Part shown: in pieces, positions 1 to 6,751 of the stretch | Layout: each line of letters starts with the position of its first letter | Position numbering within the stretch: position 1 is the stretch's first letter | DNA from: Halothiobacillus neapolitanus | GTDB lineage: Bacteria; Pseudomonadota; Gammaproteobacteria; Halothiobacillales; Halothiobacillaceae | Direction: 5' to 3' | Assembly (NCBI GenBank): GCA_020721485.1 | Contig: DYMR01000034.1 | Location: 1 to 6,751 of the forward strand | Length of the DNA: 6,751 nt | Made by a program: the position numbers and the translations under genes | The notes under the pieces: generated by a model | Databases searched by the model: none | The model's input: only the letters and a program-made list of their open reading frames with translations | Told to the model about the DNA's origin: nothing

Positions 1-12
1 TTTAACGACCGG

Positions 13-2019
13 TTACACCTTAAATTGCCGCACGAGATTCGCCAGGGTTTGCGCCTGTTGCGACACCGCTTTGCCCGCACCGGAAATATCGGTACTGCGC
101 TGCACGGTTTCGCTGGCCGCCGTACTGATGGATTCGATGTTTTGCTTCATGCCGCTGGCGACGGCGGTTTGTTCTTCGGCGGCGGCGGCGATGCGCACGC
201 TCATGTCGCTCAACTGACCGAAGGCTTCGGCGATTTCCGTCAGCATGTGGTTGGCGCTGCTGATGGCGTCGAGGCTTTCTTGACTGACTTGTCGCCCCTC
301 ACCCATCGCCGATACCGCATCGCTCGCGCCGGTTTGCAACTGACCGATGATGACGGAAATTTCACGGGTGGAGACCTGCGTGCGGGTCGCCAGCGAGCGC
401 ACCTCTTCGGCCACCACAGCAAAGCCGCGCCCCTGCTCGCCCGCCCGCGCCGCTTCGATGGCGGCATTGAGCGCCAGCAGGTTGGTTTGGTCGGCAATGC
501 CGCGAATCACATCCAGCACTTTGCCGATGGTTTGGCTTTGACCGGAAAGCTCGTGGATTTTTTGCTCGGCGCGCGAGAGCACGGTATCGAGCCGTTCGGC
601 GCTTTGCGTGCTGCTGTGTACCTTGCCCAAGCCTTCGTGCAGGCGGTCGTTGGCATCCTGCACCGAAGCGCTGGCGCGTTCGGCACTGCGCGCCACTTCT
701 TCGGCCGCCTCCAAAGTTTGGCTCATGCCGGTGGCCAGCCCGTCGGTGTCGCGCGCCTGTTGTTGCGCGCCGCGTTCGGCCAATCCCGCCGCGCCGGTTA
801 GCTGTGCCGCCGAATCATTCAGCGATTGCGTGGTTTTCATCACCTGCGTCACCAAGCCGTGGGCGGTTTGCGCGAAGGTGTTGAACGCGCGGCTGACTTC
901 GGCAATTTCGTCTTGACCATTCACCGGCAGACGGCGGGTCAAATCGCCATCGCCCTCGGCAATGTCGCGCATCCGCTCGGCCACTCGCTTGAGCGGGCGG
1001 GAAATGCTGATGACGGACAAAAACGCGAGCACGCCGACCACCAGAATGCCCAGCAGCACCAGCCCGACCTGCCCCACCGTGATGTGGTTGATGGTGTCGT
1101 TGAGCACGGCCGATTGTTCGTCGATCCGTTGGCGCTCGGTTTTGACGATGGTTTGCGCGGTTTGATCGACCTGATTGAACGCCGGATCCAGCGCGGTGCG
1201 CACCAAATAGGCATCCATCCGCCATTTATCGGATTTGTGGATGGCGAAGGCTTTATCGGCTTGGGTGATGAAATCCGGCAGCATTTTCAGCAATTGGCTC
1301 ACGGCATCTTGCTGCTCGAAGGTCAGAATGTTGCCGTAATTTTTATTGATTTCCTGCGTGCGCTTGAGCACTTCATTCACATACAGCGTGAAATTGTTTT
1401 CCAGCGCGGGGCTGCGAAAGGCCATAAACCCGCGCAGGGCGGCGACCACATCGCCCCACTCACCGCGCAGCCGCGCCAGATCGAGCACCAGCGCGCGGCG
1501 CGGCACGGCGGTCGCATCGGCATCGGCTTCTTCATTAATCAACGAGCCCATCAAACCGGAAATCTGGATCGACATCGGGTTGACATTAATGTTGGCGTAT
1601 TCCATGCCGGGCAGGTTGAGTTTGTCGTCGGACGACACCTTCATCACCTCATTGGCCTGCGTGACGAAGGTTTTTAGCTGGGCATCCAAGGTATCCAACG
1701 AATCATCGCTGTATTGCTTGAGTTTGGTTTGCTGCGTGCCAATGCCCGCAATCGCGGCTTCAAACGCCTGTTTATCCGCCGGGCTTTTGCTTTGCAAAAA
1801 CAGGCCGACCGAGGCCATGGCCTGCTCCAACTGCACGCGAATCCCCTCCGCTGCGAAGGCCGCCGGCTGTCGCTCCCCAATGACCGTGTTGGCCACGCGG
1901 TCAATGCGCTGCATGTTGAAGTAAGTCAACACCGCCATAGAGAACAACACCAGCAAAATCAGGCCGTAACCGAACAGATTTTTTTGGGCAATCGAGAAGC
2001 GAGCAATCCACCGTGTCAT
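13..2019 (-). CDS. Methyl-accepting chemotaxis protein (transmembrane chemoreceptor, 668 aa)
   Basis: Inner-membrane chemoreceptor that should pass periplasmic ligand signals to a CheA/CheW complex. Visible layout: TM1 about residues 17-35; a large, mostly helical periplasmic domain about 36-312; TM2 about 313-337; HAMP about 338-390, with the SRPLKRV start and a DEI motif near 370; then a long coiled-coil signalling domain. The conserved hairpin tip ([20 protein letters not shown]) is at 507-526. Likely methylation sites are AAEEVARSA near 438-446 and AAAAEEQTA near 611-619. About 144 residues follow the tip, which fits a 40-heptad receptor. There is no C-terminal NWETF-like CheR/CheB tether; the end is LVRQFKV. 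I chose the ATG at 2019 because AAGGA lies 7 bases upstream. In-frame starts at 2064 and 2091 lie inside or before the sigma-28 promoter and have no ribosome-binding site. The ligand is unknown. The periplasmic domain (about 280 aa) is in the size range of helical bimodular (HBM-like) sensors, but that assignment is a guess. Confidence 0.95.
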   Translation of the reverse strand: MTRWIARFSIAQKNLFGYGLILLVLFSMAVLTYFNMQRIDRVANTVIGERQPAAFAAEGIRVQLEQAMASVGLFLQSKSPADKQAFEAAIAGIGTQQTKLKQYSDDSLDTLDAQLKTFVTQANEVMKVSSDDKLNLPGMEYANINVNPMSIQISGLMGSLINEEADADATAVPRRALVLDLARLRGEWGDVVAALRGFMAFRSPALENNFTLYVNEVLKRTQEINKNYGNILTFEQQDAVSQLLKMLPDFITQADKAFAIHKSDKWRMDAYLVRTALDPAFNQVDQTAQTIVKTERQRIDEQSAVLNDTINHITVGQVGLVLLGILVVGVLAFLSVISISRPLKRVAERMRDIAEGDGDLTRRLPVNGQDEIAEVSRAFNTFAQTAHGLVTQVMKTTQSLNDSAAQLTGAAGLAERGAQQQARDTDGLATGMSQTLEAAEEVARSAERASASVQDANDRLHEGLGKVHSSTQSAERLDTVLSRAEQKIHELSGQSQTIGKVLDVIRGIADQTNLLALNAAIEAARAGEQGRGFAVVAEEVRSLATRTQVSTREISVIIGQLQTGASDAVSAMGEGRQVSQESLDAISSANHMLTEIAEAFGQLSDMSVRIAAAAEEQTAVASGMKQNIESISTAASETVQRSTDISGAGKAVSQQAQTLANLVRQFKV

Positions 2020-2026
2020 CGCGAAT

Positions 2027-2031
2027 TCCTT
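2027..2031 (-). promoter_or_regulatory. Ribosome-binding site of the chemoreceptor gene
   Basis: On the minus strand AAGGA is followed by 7 bases and then the ATG at 2019. This site decides the start codon, because the longer reading frame (TTG at 2091, ATG at 2064) has no comparable site. Confidence 0.75.
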
Positions 2032-2053
2032 ATTTATTTCTTGAGTGAGCCTG

Positions 2054-2080
2054 CTATCGGCCATGCGGGCGCGAACTTGA
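2054..2080 (-). promoter_or_regulatory. Sigma-28 (FliA) promoter of the chemoreceptor gene
   Basis: Reading the minus strand, TCAAGTTC (2080-2073) is followed by an 11-base spacer and GCCGATAG (2061-2054). The enterobacterial FliA consensus is TAAAGTTT-N11-GCCGATAA, and pseudomonads favour TCAAG with GCCGATA, so this matches 6/8 and 7/8 with exact spacing. It lies in the 62-base gap right after the HPP stop codon. Transcription would start near 2047, giving a leader of about 28 bases that contains the AAGGA site. It implies that the receptor is expressed with late flagellar genes and does not depend on the CBS-HPP transcript. Confidence 0.78.
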
Positions 2081-2081
2081 G

Positions 2082-2675
2082 CTACCACCAAAATTCCGGG
2101 TACTGCCGATGCGCAATCCGATTATTAAAGATCAGCGCCACCAACAGCAACAAGGCCGGCGCAATCAGCCCCGGCAACAACACAAACCAATACCCCATGT
2201 CGTGGACTTGGTTGCTGCCGATCACGGCCACCAGCGCGGTGGCGCCACCGGGCGGATGCAGGGTGCGCGTGGCATGCATCAGCGCGATGGCCAAACCCAC
2301 CGCCAGCGCGGGGGCGAACACCGCCAGCCCCCAGGTGCCGAGGATCGGCGCACCCGTCGGCCAGACATACGCCACCGTGCCATGCACGCTCACGCCCACC
2401 GCCGCCGAGAGCAAATGCCCGCCGAGCAGGTTGCGCGGCTGGGCGAGCGGGCTTCGCGGCGCGCCGAATAGGAGCACCGCCGAGGCGCCAATCGAGCCGA
2501 TAATCAGAATCCGATCCAAGCCGGCAAACCACCACGCCACGGCGCACACCGCCAGCAGGCCGAAAAACCCGCCCAGCCCCGACCAGAAAATTTCCGCCAA
2601 ATTGACTCTGGGCGGCGCGCTGTGGCCGCGCCCGCGCCATTTTTTCCAATAGCCCACGGGTTCCGGTGTGGTCAT
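2082..2675 (-). CDS. HPP-family integral membrane protein (197 aa)
   Basis: Small polytopic membrane protein of the HPP family. The signature [10 protein letters not shown] is at residues 139-148, with H140-P141-P142. The other family block, [13 protein letters not shown], is at about 75-87. Hydrophobic segments fall near 28-50, 55-71, 88-106, 112-133 and 159-183, so four to five spans are plausible. The N-terminal 25 residues are basic and probably cytoplasmic. Some plant chloroplast and cyanobacterial HPP proteins are reported to transport nitrite; whether this one does cannot be told from sequence. The start is the ATG at 2675, which overlaps the stop of the CBS gene as ATGA, so translation is probably coupled. 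The longer frame reaching 2771 would run about 100 bases into the CBS gene and adds only an Arg/Gly-rich shadow peptide. Its stop at 2082-2084 is just upstream of the sigma-28 promoter. Confidence 0.92.
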   Translation of the reverse strand: MTTPEPVGYWKKWRGRGHSAPPRVNLAEIFWSGLGGFFGLLAVCAVAWWFAGLDRILIIGSIGASAVLLFGAPRSPLAQPRNLLGGHLLSAAVGVSVHGTVAYVWPTGAPILGTWGLAVFAPALAVGLAIALMHATRTLHPPGGATALVAVIGSNQVHDMGYWFVLLPGLIAPALLLLVALIFNNRIAHRQYPEFWW

Positions 2676-3259
2676 ACCAAAACATCCCAATCCAGTCGCT
2701 CCATGAAATCGCGCCGCAACACGACGCCCAGCAGCATGCCGGCGGCGTCCACCACCGGCAGGCGCTGGCAATCGACGCGATGAAACGCACGGGCAATATC
2801 ACTGAAGCTGCCGTGCTCGGGCAGCACCGTGGCCGGCGTGGTCATCACCTCCGATACCGTGGTGCGCTGGCAATAATCGGCAAAATGCTCGTGCCGATTC
2901 ATCACGCGGAACACCAGGGAAAAGAAGGTATCCGCGCCAAACCCGCGCAAGACATTCCACTCGCTCACATCGCCCAGCACGCGGCCGGATTCATCGACCA
3001 CCGGCAGGGTGTGCGCGTGCATCAGCGCCATTTGCTCGGCGGCCTGACAAAGATTTTGTTCCGGCTTGAGCGCGGATAAATCCCGCCGCATCAAATGCGG
3101 CACATCGCGCGCAAAAAACAGCCGCCGCAAGGCCTGCTCATGGGCGATGGCGTAAATTTCGCGGAAATCTTCCGGCGTAATATCGACATAGCCGGTCATC
3201 GAACGCATCGCGGCCTGAACATCTTCATCCGGCAAATGCGCGAGGTTGGTTTGCGTCAT
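2672..3259 (-). CDS. Tandem CBS-domain protein (195 aa)
   Basis: Soluble, probably cytoplasmic protein made of an N-terminal helical segment (about 1-55) and a pair of CBS domains, about 57-120 and 137-192. CBS hallmarks are MALMHAHTLPVVDESGRVLG in the first (77-96) and RVDCQRLPVVDAAGMLLGVV in the second (161-180), each leading to a terminal helix. CBS pairs usually bind adenine nucleotides and regulate a partner enzyme or transporter. No catalytic domain is present, so this looks like a regulatory subunit. The likely partner is the HPP membrane protein encoded next, overlapping by ATGA; HPP proteins with a CBS pair fused at the C-terminus are known elsewhere. The start ATG at 3259 has AGAGGAA about 6 bases upstream. 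The ligand and direct interaction are inferences. Confidence 0.92.
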   Translation of the reverse strand: MTQTNLAHLPDEDVQAAMRSMTGYVDITPEDFREIYAIAHEQALRRLFFARDVPHLMRRDLSALKPEQNLCQAAEQMALMHAHTLPVVDESGRVLGDVSEWNVLRGFGADTFFSLVFRVMNRHEHFADYCQRTTVSEVMTTPATVLPEHGSFSDIARAFHRVDCQRLPVVDAAGMLLGVVLRRDFMERLDWDVLV

Positions 3260-3288
3260 GGTGTGTTCCTCTCATATTGAGCTGCACC

Positions 3289-3294
3289 ATCATA
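3289..3294 (-). promoter_or_regulatory. Possible -10 element of the CBS-HPP operon
   Basis: The minus strand reads TATGAT, a 5/6 match to TATAAT, 29 bases before the CBS start codon. No TTGACA-like -35 lies 16-18 bases upstream; that position reads TCCCGG and falls in the ATTCC repeat cluster. If real, the promoter may be weak or activator-dependent. Confidence 0.35.
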
Positions 3295-3308
3295 ATGCGC
3301 GCCGCCCG

Positions 3309-3352
3309 ATTCCGGGATGAAATTCCCCGGTATTCCCCCGAAGAGGAATTTC
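3309..3352. repeat. ATTCC repeat cluster with 8-bp inverted repeat, possible operator
   Basis: Three direct copies of ATTCC start at 3309, 3322 and 3332, each followed by a run of C/G. An inverted copy, GGAAT, is at 3345-3349. Within this, GAAATTCC (3319-3326) and GGAATTTC (3345-3352) form a perfect 8-base inverted repeat with an 18-base spacer. The cluster lies in the 154-base region between divergent genes and would cover the -35 area of the CBS-side promoter. A regulator site is a reasonable reading; which regulator is not apparent. Confidence 0.45.
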
Positions 3353-3404
3353 GTAAAACCCGCACGGGGCTGCGCTACCATGGAACCTCCGCCCACGCAC
3401 CACC

Positions 3405-3408
3405 GGAG
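3405..3408 (+). promoter_or_regulatory. Ribosome-binding site deciding the SDR start
   Basis: GGAG lies 5 bases before the GTG at 3414. The alternative in-frame GTG at 3408 overlaps this GGAG, so it would have no usable site. The downstream GTG is therefore preferred. Confidence 0.6.
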
Positions 3409-3413
3409 TGCCC

Positions 3414-4262
3414 GTGCCCACTGCCCGCTCGATTTTGATTACCGGATGCGCTTCCGGCATTGGCCTGTGCACCGCGCGGTTTTTGGCCGATCGCGGGCAT
3501 CGCGTCGTCGCCTCGGTGCGCCAGGCCGAGGATGTGGCGCGCTGGCCGCATGCGGATATTCCCGTGGTGCCACTGGATGTGCGCGACGATGCCTCGATTC
3601 ACGCGGGTCTGGCAGCCGCCCTCAACCACACCGGAGGCAGGCTGGATGCGCTGTTCAACAACGGCGCATTCGGCCTGCCGGGCGCGGTGGAAGATTTATC
3701 CCGCGAAGCGCTGCGGGCGCAGTTCGAAACCAATTTATTCGGCTGGCAAGTGCTGACCAACGCCGTCATCCCGCTGATGCGGGCGCAGGGATTTGGCCGC
3801 ATCATCCAAAACAGTTCGGTGCTTGGGCTGGCCGCGCTGCCCTATCGCGGCGCGTATGTCGCCAGCAAATTCGCACTCGAAGGCTTGAGCGACACGCTGC
3901 GACTGGAGTTGCACGGCACCGGCATCGAGGTGAGCCTGATCGAACCCGGCCCGATCCTGTCCCGTTTTCGCGCCAATGCGCAGCAGGCGTTTTTGCGCTG
4001 GATTGCGCACGAACAGTCCGTCCACGCCGCCGCGTATCGCAAACAAATCGAACGCATGAATAAGGAAGGCCCCGCCCAACCGTTCACCCTGCCGCCCGAA
4101 GCCGTGGCACGCCAAGTCGCGCACGCGCTGGAAGCCCGTCGACCGAAAGCGCGCTACCCGGTCACGGTGCCGACCCGCCTGTTCGCCACCCTCCGCCGGC
4201 TGCTCACCACCCGCGCGATGGATCGGGTGCTGCGCGCGGCGTCCGGCGGGGGCAAGCGTTGA
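3414..4262 (+). CDS. YbbO-like short-chain dehydrogenase/reductase (282 aa)
   Basis: Classical SDR oxidoreductase using NAD(P)H. The nucleotide-binding motif TGCASGIG is at residues 10-17 after strand ILI; the acidic LDV site is at 54-56. The active-site set is N107, S135, Y148 and K152 (YxxxK), with S and Y 13 residues apart as usual. EPGPI at 177-181 is the PG loop. The region SLIEPGPI and the C-terminal RYPVT block (247-251) followed by RLLTTRAMDRVL resemble E. coli YbbO, reported as an NADP-dependent aldehyde reductase. R36 after the second strand (ASVR) is compatible with NADP preference. The usual NNAG structural motif reads NNGA at 82-85, a variant I recall from related SDRs. The substrate is unproven. 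The start is GTG 3414 by its GGAG; GTG 3408 would add two residues. The stop overlaps the cls start (TGATG), so the two are probably one operon. Confidence 0.94.
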   Translation: MPTARSILITGCASGIGLCTARFLADRGHRVVASVRQAEDVARWPHADIPVVPLDVRDDASIHAGLAAALNHTGGRLDALFNNGAFGLPGAVEDLSREALRAQFETNLFGWQVLTNAVIPLMRAQGFGRIIQNSSVLGLAALPYRGAYVASKFALEGLSDTLRLELHGTGIEVSLIEPGPILSRFRANAQQAFLRWIAHEQSVHAAAYRKQIERMNKEGPAQPFTLPPEAVARQVAHALEARRPKARYPVTVPTRLFATLRRLLTTRAMDRVLRAASGGGKR

Positions 4263-5698
4263 TGTGGGGCAGCCTGCACCCCGACTGGGCGGCCGTCTAT
4301 GTACTGGTCGAATGGATCATTCGCCTTTTGGCGGTAGTGATCGTGCCGCTACGGCGCCCGCCCGCCACCGCAACGGCCTGGCTGCTGCTGATTTTCTTCC
4401 AACCCGTCGTGGGCGGCGTGTTCTATCTGTTTGTTGGCCGCCCGCGCGCCGCGCCGTCGCGCCAAGAGAAAATCGACCAACTCAGCGCCGCCCTCGCGCC
4501 GGTGCGCGCGCATTTGGCCGCACAGCATCAGTCGTACCAAAGCCCGGCGCTGCCCGACCGCTGGCGCCCCATCAGCCAACTGGCTGAACACTGGCGCGCC
4601 TTCCCGATTTTCGACGGCAACGCCATTCACCTGATTGAAGGCGTGCCGCAGCTCGTCGCCCGCTTGGTGGCCGATATTGACGCCGCCGAACGGTCGGTGC
4701 ATCTCCTGTTCTACATCGCCGCCCGCGATGCCGTGACCGAGCCGGTATTCGCCGCCCTGCTGCGCGCGGTCGCGCGCGGGGTGGAGGCACGGCTGCTGGT
4801 CGATGATTTCGGCAGCAAACACTGCATCGAACCGCTGCTCGCCCTCGAAGCCCAAGGCATCCGCATTGGCCGCGCCTTTATGCGCAGCAAGCTGCCGCGC
4901 CGCGCCGCGCGGTTTGATTTACGCAACCACCGCAAAATTGTGGTGATCGACGGCCACCTCGGCTACACCGGCTCGATGAACCTCATCCGCCCGGATTTCA
5001 AAGCCCCGCTGGTGTACGAAGACATCATGCTGCGCATCGAAGGCCCCGTGGTGCTCGAACTGCAAACCGTGTTCGCCGGGGATTGGTACATCGAGCGCAA
5101 CACCCTGCTCGACGGCACGCAGTATTTCCCCACCCCCAGCCGGGCGGGCACGAGCATTTGCCTCGGGCTGCCCAGCGGGCCGGAATACCCCGATCCGGTG
5201 CAGCAACAAATGCTCACCGCGCTCATTCATGCCAGCGTGCAGTCGATTCGCTTGGTCACGCCGTATTTCGTGCCCGACGAACCGACCCTCATCGCGCTCA
5301 AAGCCGCAGCGCAACGCGGGGTCGAAGTCGAACTGATTTTGGCCGCGACGCTCGATCAGCGGCTGGTGCAATGGGCGCAGGAATCGTATTACGAAGAATT
5401 GCTGAGCAACGGCGTGATGATTCGCCGGTATCCCGACCGGTTTTTACACACCAAATTCGGCGTGTTCGACGACCACCTCAGCCTAATTGGCAGCGCGAAT
5501 CTGGATGTGCGCTCGAACCTCATCAACGCCGAGTTCGGCCTGATTTTTTTCAGCCCGCATACCGCACACCTGCTGAACGGCCTGTTGTACCGCTACCGCG
5601 AAAGCGCCCGATTACTCACCGCCGAAGCGTGGCGGCTGCGCACACGCCCGGAAATGATTCGGCAAAATTTGGCGCGACTCGCCACGCCCTTGCTTTGA
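4262..5698 (+). CDS. cls: Cardiolipin synthase, ClsA-type, phospholipase D superfamily (478 aa)
   Basis: Membrane enzyme expected to join two phosphatidylglycerols into cardiolipin and glycerol. Two N-terminal membrane helices, about 9-30 and 38-58, are followed by a VGRP junction typical of the family. Two phospholipase D domains follow, each with a complete HxKxxxxD motif: H223/K225/D230 (RNHRKIVVIDG) and H396/K398/D403 (LHTKFGVFD). Each is trailed by the expected GSMN (237-240) or GSANLD (410-415) block. At 478 aa it is close to the roughly 480-residue ClsA length, and nothing appears truncated. The start is the ATG at 4262, which shares one base with the SDR stop (TGATG); a TTG one codon earlier is less likely. 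The G-rich run at about 4247-4252 could serve as a ribosome-binding site. The family assignment is firm. The exact phospholipid donor (ClsA versus ClsC-like use of PE) is inferred from the N-terminal helices and length. Confidence 0.95.
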   Translation: MWGSLHPDWAAVYVLVEWIIRLLAVVIVPLRRPPATATAWLLLIFFQPVVGGVFYLFVGRPRAAPSRQEKIDQLSAALAPVRAHLAAQHQSYQSPALPDRWRPISQLAEHWRAFPIFDGNAIHLIEGVPQLVARLVADIDAAERSVHLLFYIAARDAVTEPVFAALLRAVARGVEARLLVDDFGSKHCIEPLLALEAQGIRIGRAFMRSKLPRRAARFDLRNHRKIVVIDGHLGYTGSMNLIRPDFKAPLVYEDIMLRIEGPVVLELQTVFAGDWYIERNTLLDGTQYFPTPSRAGTSICLGLPSGPEYPDPVQQQMLTALIHASVQSIRLVTPYFVPDEPTLIALKAAAQRGVEVELILAATLDQRLVQWAQESYYEELLSNGVMIRRYPDRFLHTKFGVFDDHLSLIGSANLDVRSNLINAEFGLIFFSPHTAHLLNGLLYRYRESARLLTAEAWRLRTRPEMIRQNLARLATPLL

Positions 5699-5725
5699 CG
5701 CTCACAATAAAGGGGCACAAACAAA

Positions 5726-5747
5726 AACCCCGCCACAGGGCGGGGTT
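5726..5747 (-). terminator. Intrinsic terminator of the Sel1-repeat gene
   Basis: AACCCCGCC (5726-5734) pairs perfectly with GGCGGGGTT (5739-5747), giving a 9-bp stem and a 4-base loop. Read on the minus strand the stem runs into TTTTTGTTTGT, the classic U-tract, about 25 bases after the Sel1 stop codon. On the plus strand only TTACT follows, so it would be a weak terminator for cls, though the stem could still slow converging transcription. Confidence 0.88.
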
Positions 5748-5772
5748 ACTCGCGGGATAAAGCGACTCGGTG

Positions 5773-6627
5773 TTAGCGCGAGGCGACCTTCTCATAATCA
5801 TCCAGCGCGGCGCTCAGGCGATTTTTTGCCCGAACTTTTTCCGCCAGCGCCTGGCCTTCGGTGATTTGCTCCGCGCTCATCTGCGCAGAAATCTGCTTAA
5901 TCAGGATGACCGCCTGCGCATTGCCCACTTCCGCCAAGGGGCGAATCAATCCGTAGGCCGCCACGGTATCGGCTTTGGTCACGCCCCGCCCATCCAGATA
6001 CATCATCCCGAGGTTGTATTGCGCCGGTTGGTAGCCCTGATTGGCCGCCGCGCGATACCACTTCACCGCCGCTTGATCGCTTTGCGGCACGCCCTGGCCG
6101 ACCAGATACAAGGCCGCCAGATTATTTTGCGCGCGGCTGTAGCCCTTATCTGCCGCCATTTGGAACCATTTTGCGGCTTGAGTGTAATCTTGCTTCACGC
6201 CCTCACCGCTGTAATACATCGTCCCCAAGGCGAGCTGCCCCGGCGCATAGCCTTGCTCCGCCGCGCGCTGGTACCACATCACGCCTTGGGTGGTGTCTTT
6301 CGCCACGCCCTGACCATCGCAATACATATGCCCCAGCACATACTGCGCGAAAATGTCGCCCTTCTCGGCCTTCGGCAGCCAACGGTTCACCCCATCACCG
6401 CCGTATAAATCTTCTGTTTTGGCCTCAGGCGCCGCCGCAGCCGTTACAGCGGCCGCCGCCGCCGCCTTCGTTTTGGCATGCGTAACCGGCTTTTTGTGCT
6501 CCGGATGATGCACCGGCGGCTTTTTAGGCTCCGCTTTCGTGGGGGTTTCGGCTTGCGCCACGCCCGCCAATGCCACCGAACCCGTCATCAACACCGCAGC
6601 AACCCAAGCACTCAGTACACGCATCAT
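5773..6627 (-). CDS. Secreted Sel1-repeat (SLR) protein (284 aa)
   Basis: Exported protein built of Sel1-like repeats, a TPR-related alpha-solenoid usually used for protein-protein contacts, often in the cell envelope. Residues 1-26 form a Sec signal peptide with a hydrophobic core and an AQA|E cleavage site; there is no lipobox cysteine. Residues 27-72 are a low-complexity linker rich in Lys, Pro, His and Ala, including an (Ala)6 run at 55-60. Four Sel1 units follow, about 91-126, 127-162, 163-198 and 199-235, with LGxMYxxGxGV, AAxWY/F and AAxxGY signatures (for example LGTMYYSGEGV at 134-144). A charged helical tail, about 240-284, ends the protein. GAGG precedes two adjacent ATGs at 6627 and 6624 by 5 and 8 bases, so either may be used. 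The gene converges on cls and is monocistronic within the window. The binding partner is unknown. Confidence 0.93.
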   Translation of the reverse strand: MMRVLSAWVAAVLMTGSVALAGVAQAETPTKAEPKKPPVHHPEHKKPVTHAKTKAAAAAAVTAAAAPEAKTEDLYGGDGVNRWLPKAEKGDIFAQYVLGHMYCDGQGVAKDTTQGVMWYQRAAEQGYAPGQLALGTMYYSGEGVKQDYTQAAKWFQMAADKGYSRAQNNLAALYLVGQGVPQSDQAAVKWYRAAANQGYQPAQYNLGMMYLDGRGVTKADTVAAYGLIRPLAEVGNAQAVILIKQISAQMSAEQITEGQALAEKVRAKNRLSAALDDYEKVASR

Positions 6628-6751
6628 CCATCCCTCAGCCCTAAAAAAACGGGCAATATTTCGTCAAACTGCGCGCAGTGTGCGCATTTTTTCAGCAATC
6701 GGCAAGCGCGATTTCATTTGTGACAAAACGCATCAAATAAGCACAACAAAC

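Noticed and set aside
25..1677. Long plus-strand open frames (258 and 283 codons) opposite the chemoreceptor
   Set aside because: They are antisense to a clear chemoreceptor, have His/Arg/Gly-rich composition with no recognisable domain, and are expected shadows in GC-rich DNA.
2020..2091. N-terminal extension of the chemoreceptor from 2091 or 2064
   Set aside because: It would overlap the HPP gene or lie within the sigma-28 promoter, has no ribosome-binding site, and adds 24 (or 15) residues before the usual short cytoplasmic start.
2676..2771. N-terminal extension of the HPP protein
   Set aside because: It overlaps the conserved second CBS domain in another frame; the ATGA junction start at 2675 is far better.
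5770..6408. 212-codon plus-strand frame opposite the Sel1 gene
   Set aside because: The repeat periodicity of its peptide mirrors the Sel1 repeats on the other strand, and it has no signal or domain of its own.
6652..6670. TTGACG on the minus strand as a -35 box for the Sel1 gene
   Set aside because: No acceptable -10 hexamer lies 16-18 bases downstream; that position reads TTAGGG or similar.
6670..6692. Plus-strand hairpin TGCGC-N7-GCGCA followed by six T
   Set aside because: The stem is only 5 bp and no plus-strand gene ends near it; it lies in the upstream region of the minus-strand Sel1 gene. The embedded palindrome CTGCGCGCAG (6669-6678) could be an operator, but nothing else supports this.
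6717..6727. Palindrome TTTGT-G-ACAAA upstream of the Sel1 gene
   Set aside because: It is short, AT-rich and about 90 bases from the start codon; it does not fit a CRP or FNR site and could occur by chance.

Overview
The window looks like ordinary chromosomal sequence from a GC-rich, motile, free-living proteobacterium, most likely gammaproteobacterial. The evidence is a Pseudomonas-like flagellar sigma-28 promoter, a 40-heptad-type chemoreceptor without an NWETF-like tail, a YbbO-type short-chain dehydrogenase and a ClsA-type cardiolipin synthase. I cannot name the genus from sequence alone. There are no RNA genes, insertion sequences, phage genes, CRISPR arrays or defence genes, and no gene-free stretch reaches 300 bases.

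Left block (13-3259), all on the minus strand. The first gene transcribed encodes a soluble two-CBS-domain protein (3259 to 2672). It overlaps by an ATGA junction the gene for an HPP-family membrane protein (2675 to 2082). After a 62-base gap comes a methyl-accepting chemotaxis protein (2019 to 13). That gap holds a close match to a sigma-28 (FliA) promoter, so the receptor probably belongs to the flagellar/chemotaxis regulon even though no che or fli gene is nearby.

Divergent control region (3260-3413). This 154-base intergenic region separates the CBS-HPP pair from the plus-strand genes. It contains three direct ATTCC-type repeats, a fourth inverted copy, and a perfect 8-base inverted repeat with an 18-base spacer. 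This looks like a regulator-binding region.

Middle block (3414-5698), plus strand. An NADP-type short-chain dehydrogenase resembling E. coli YbbO is followed, through a one-base TGATG overlap, by a cardiolipin synthase with two intact HKD motifs. The pair is probably cotranscribed and translationally coupled, which suggests a membrane-lipid or lipid-aldehyde context.

Right block (5726-6751). A secreted Sel1-repeat protein with a His/Lys/Pro/Ala-rich linker is on the minus strand. It converges on cls and ends at a strong intrinsic terminator. The last 124 bases upstream of it hold a ribosome-binding site but no promoter I can defend.

I found no new multi-gene system. The points most worth a second look are the sigma-28 promoter, the split CBS/HPP operon, the repeat-rich divergent promoter region and the coupled SDR-cls pair.
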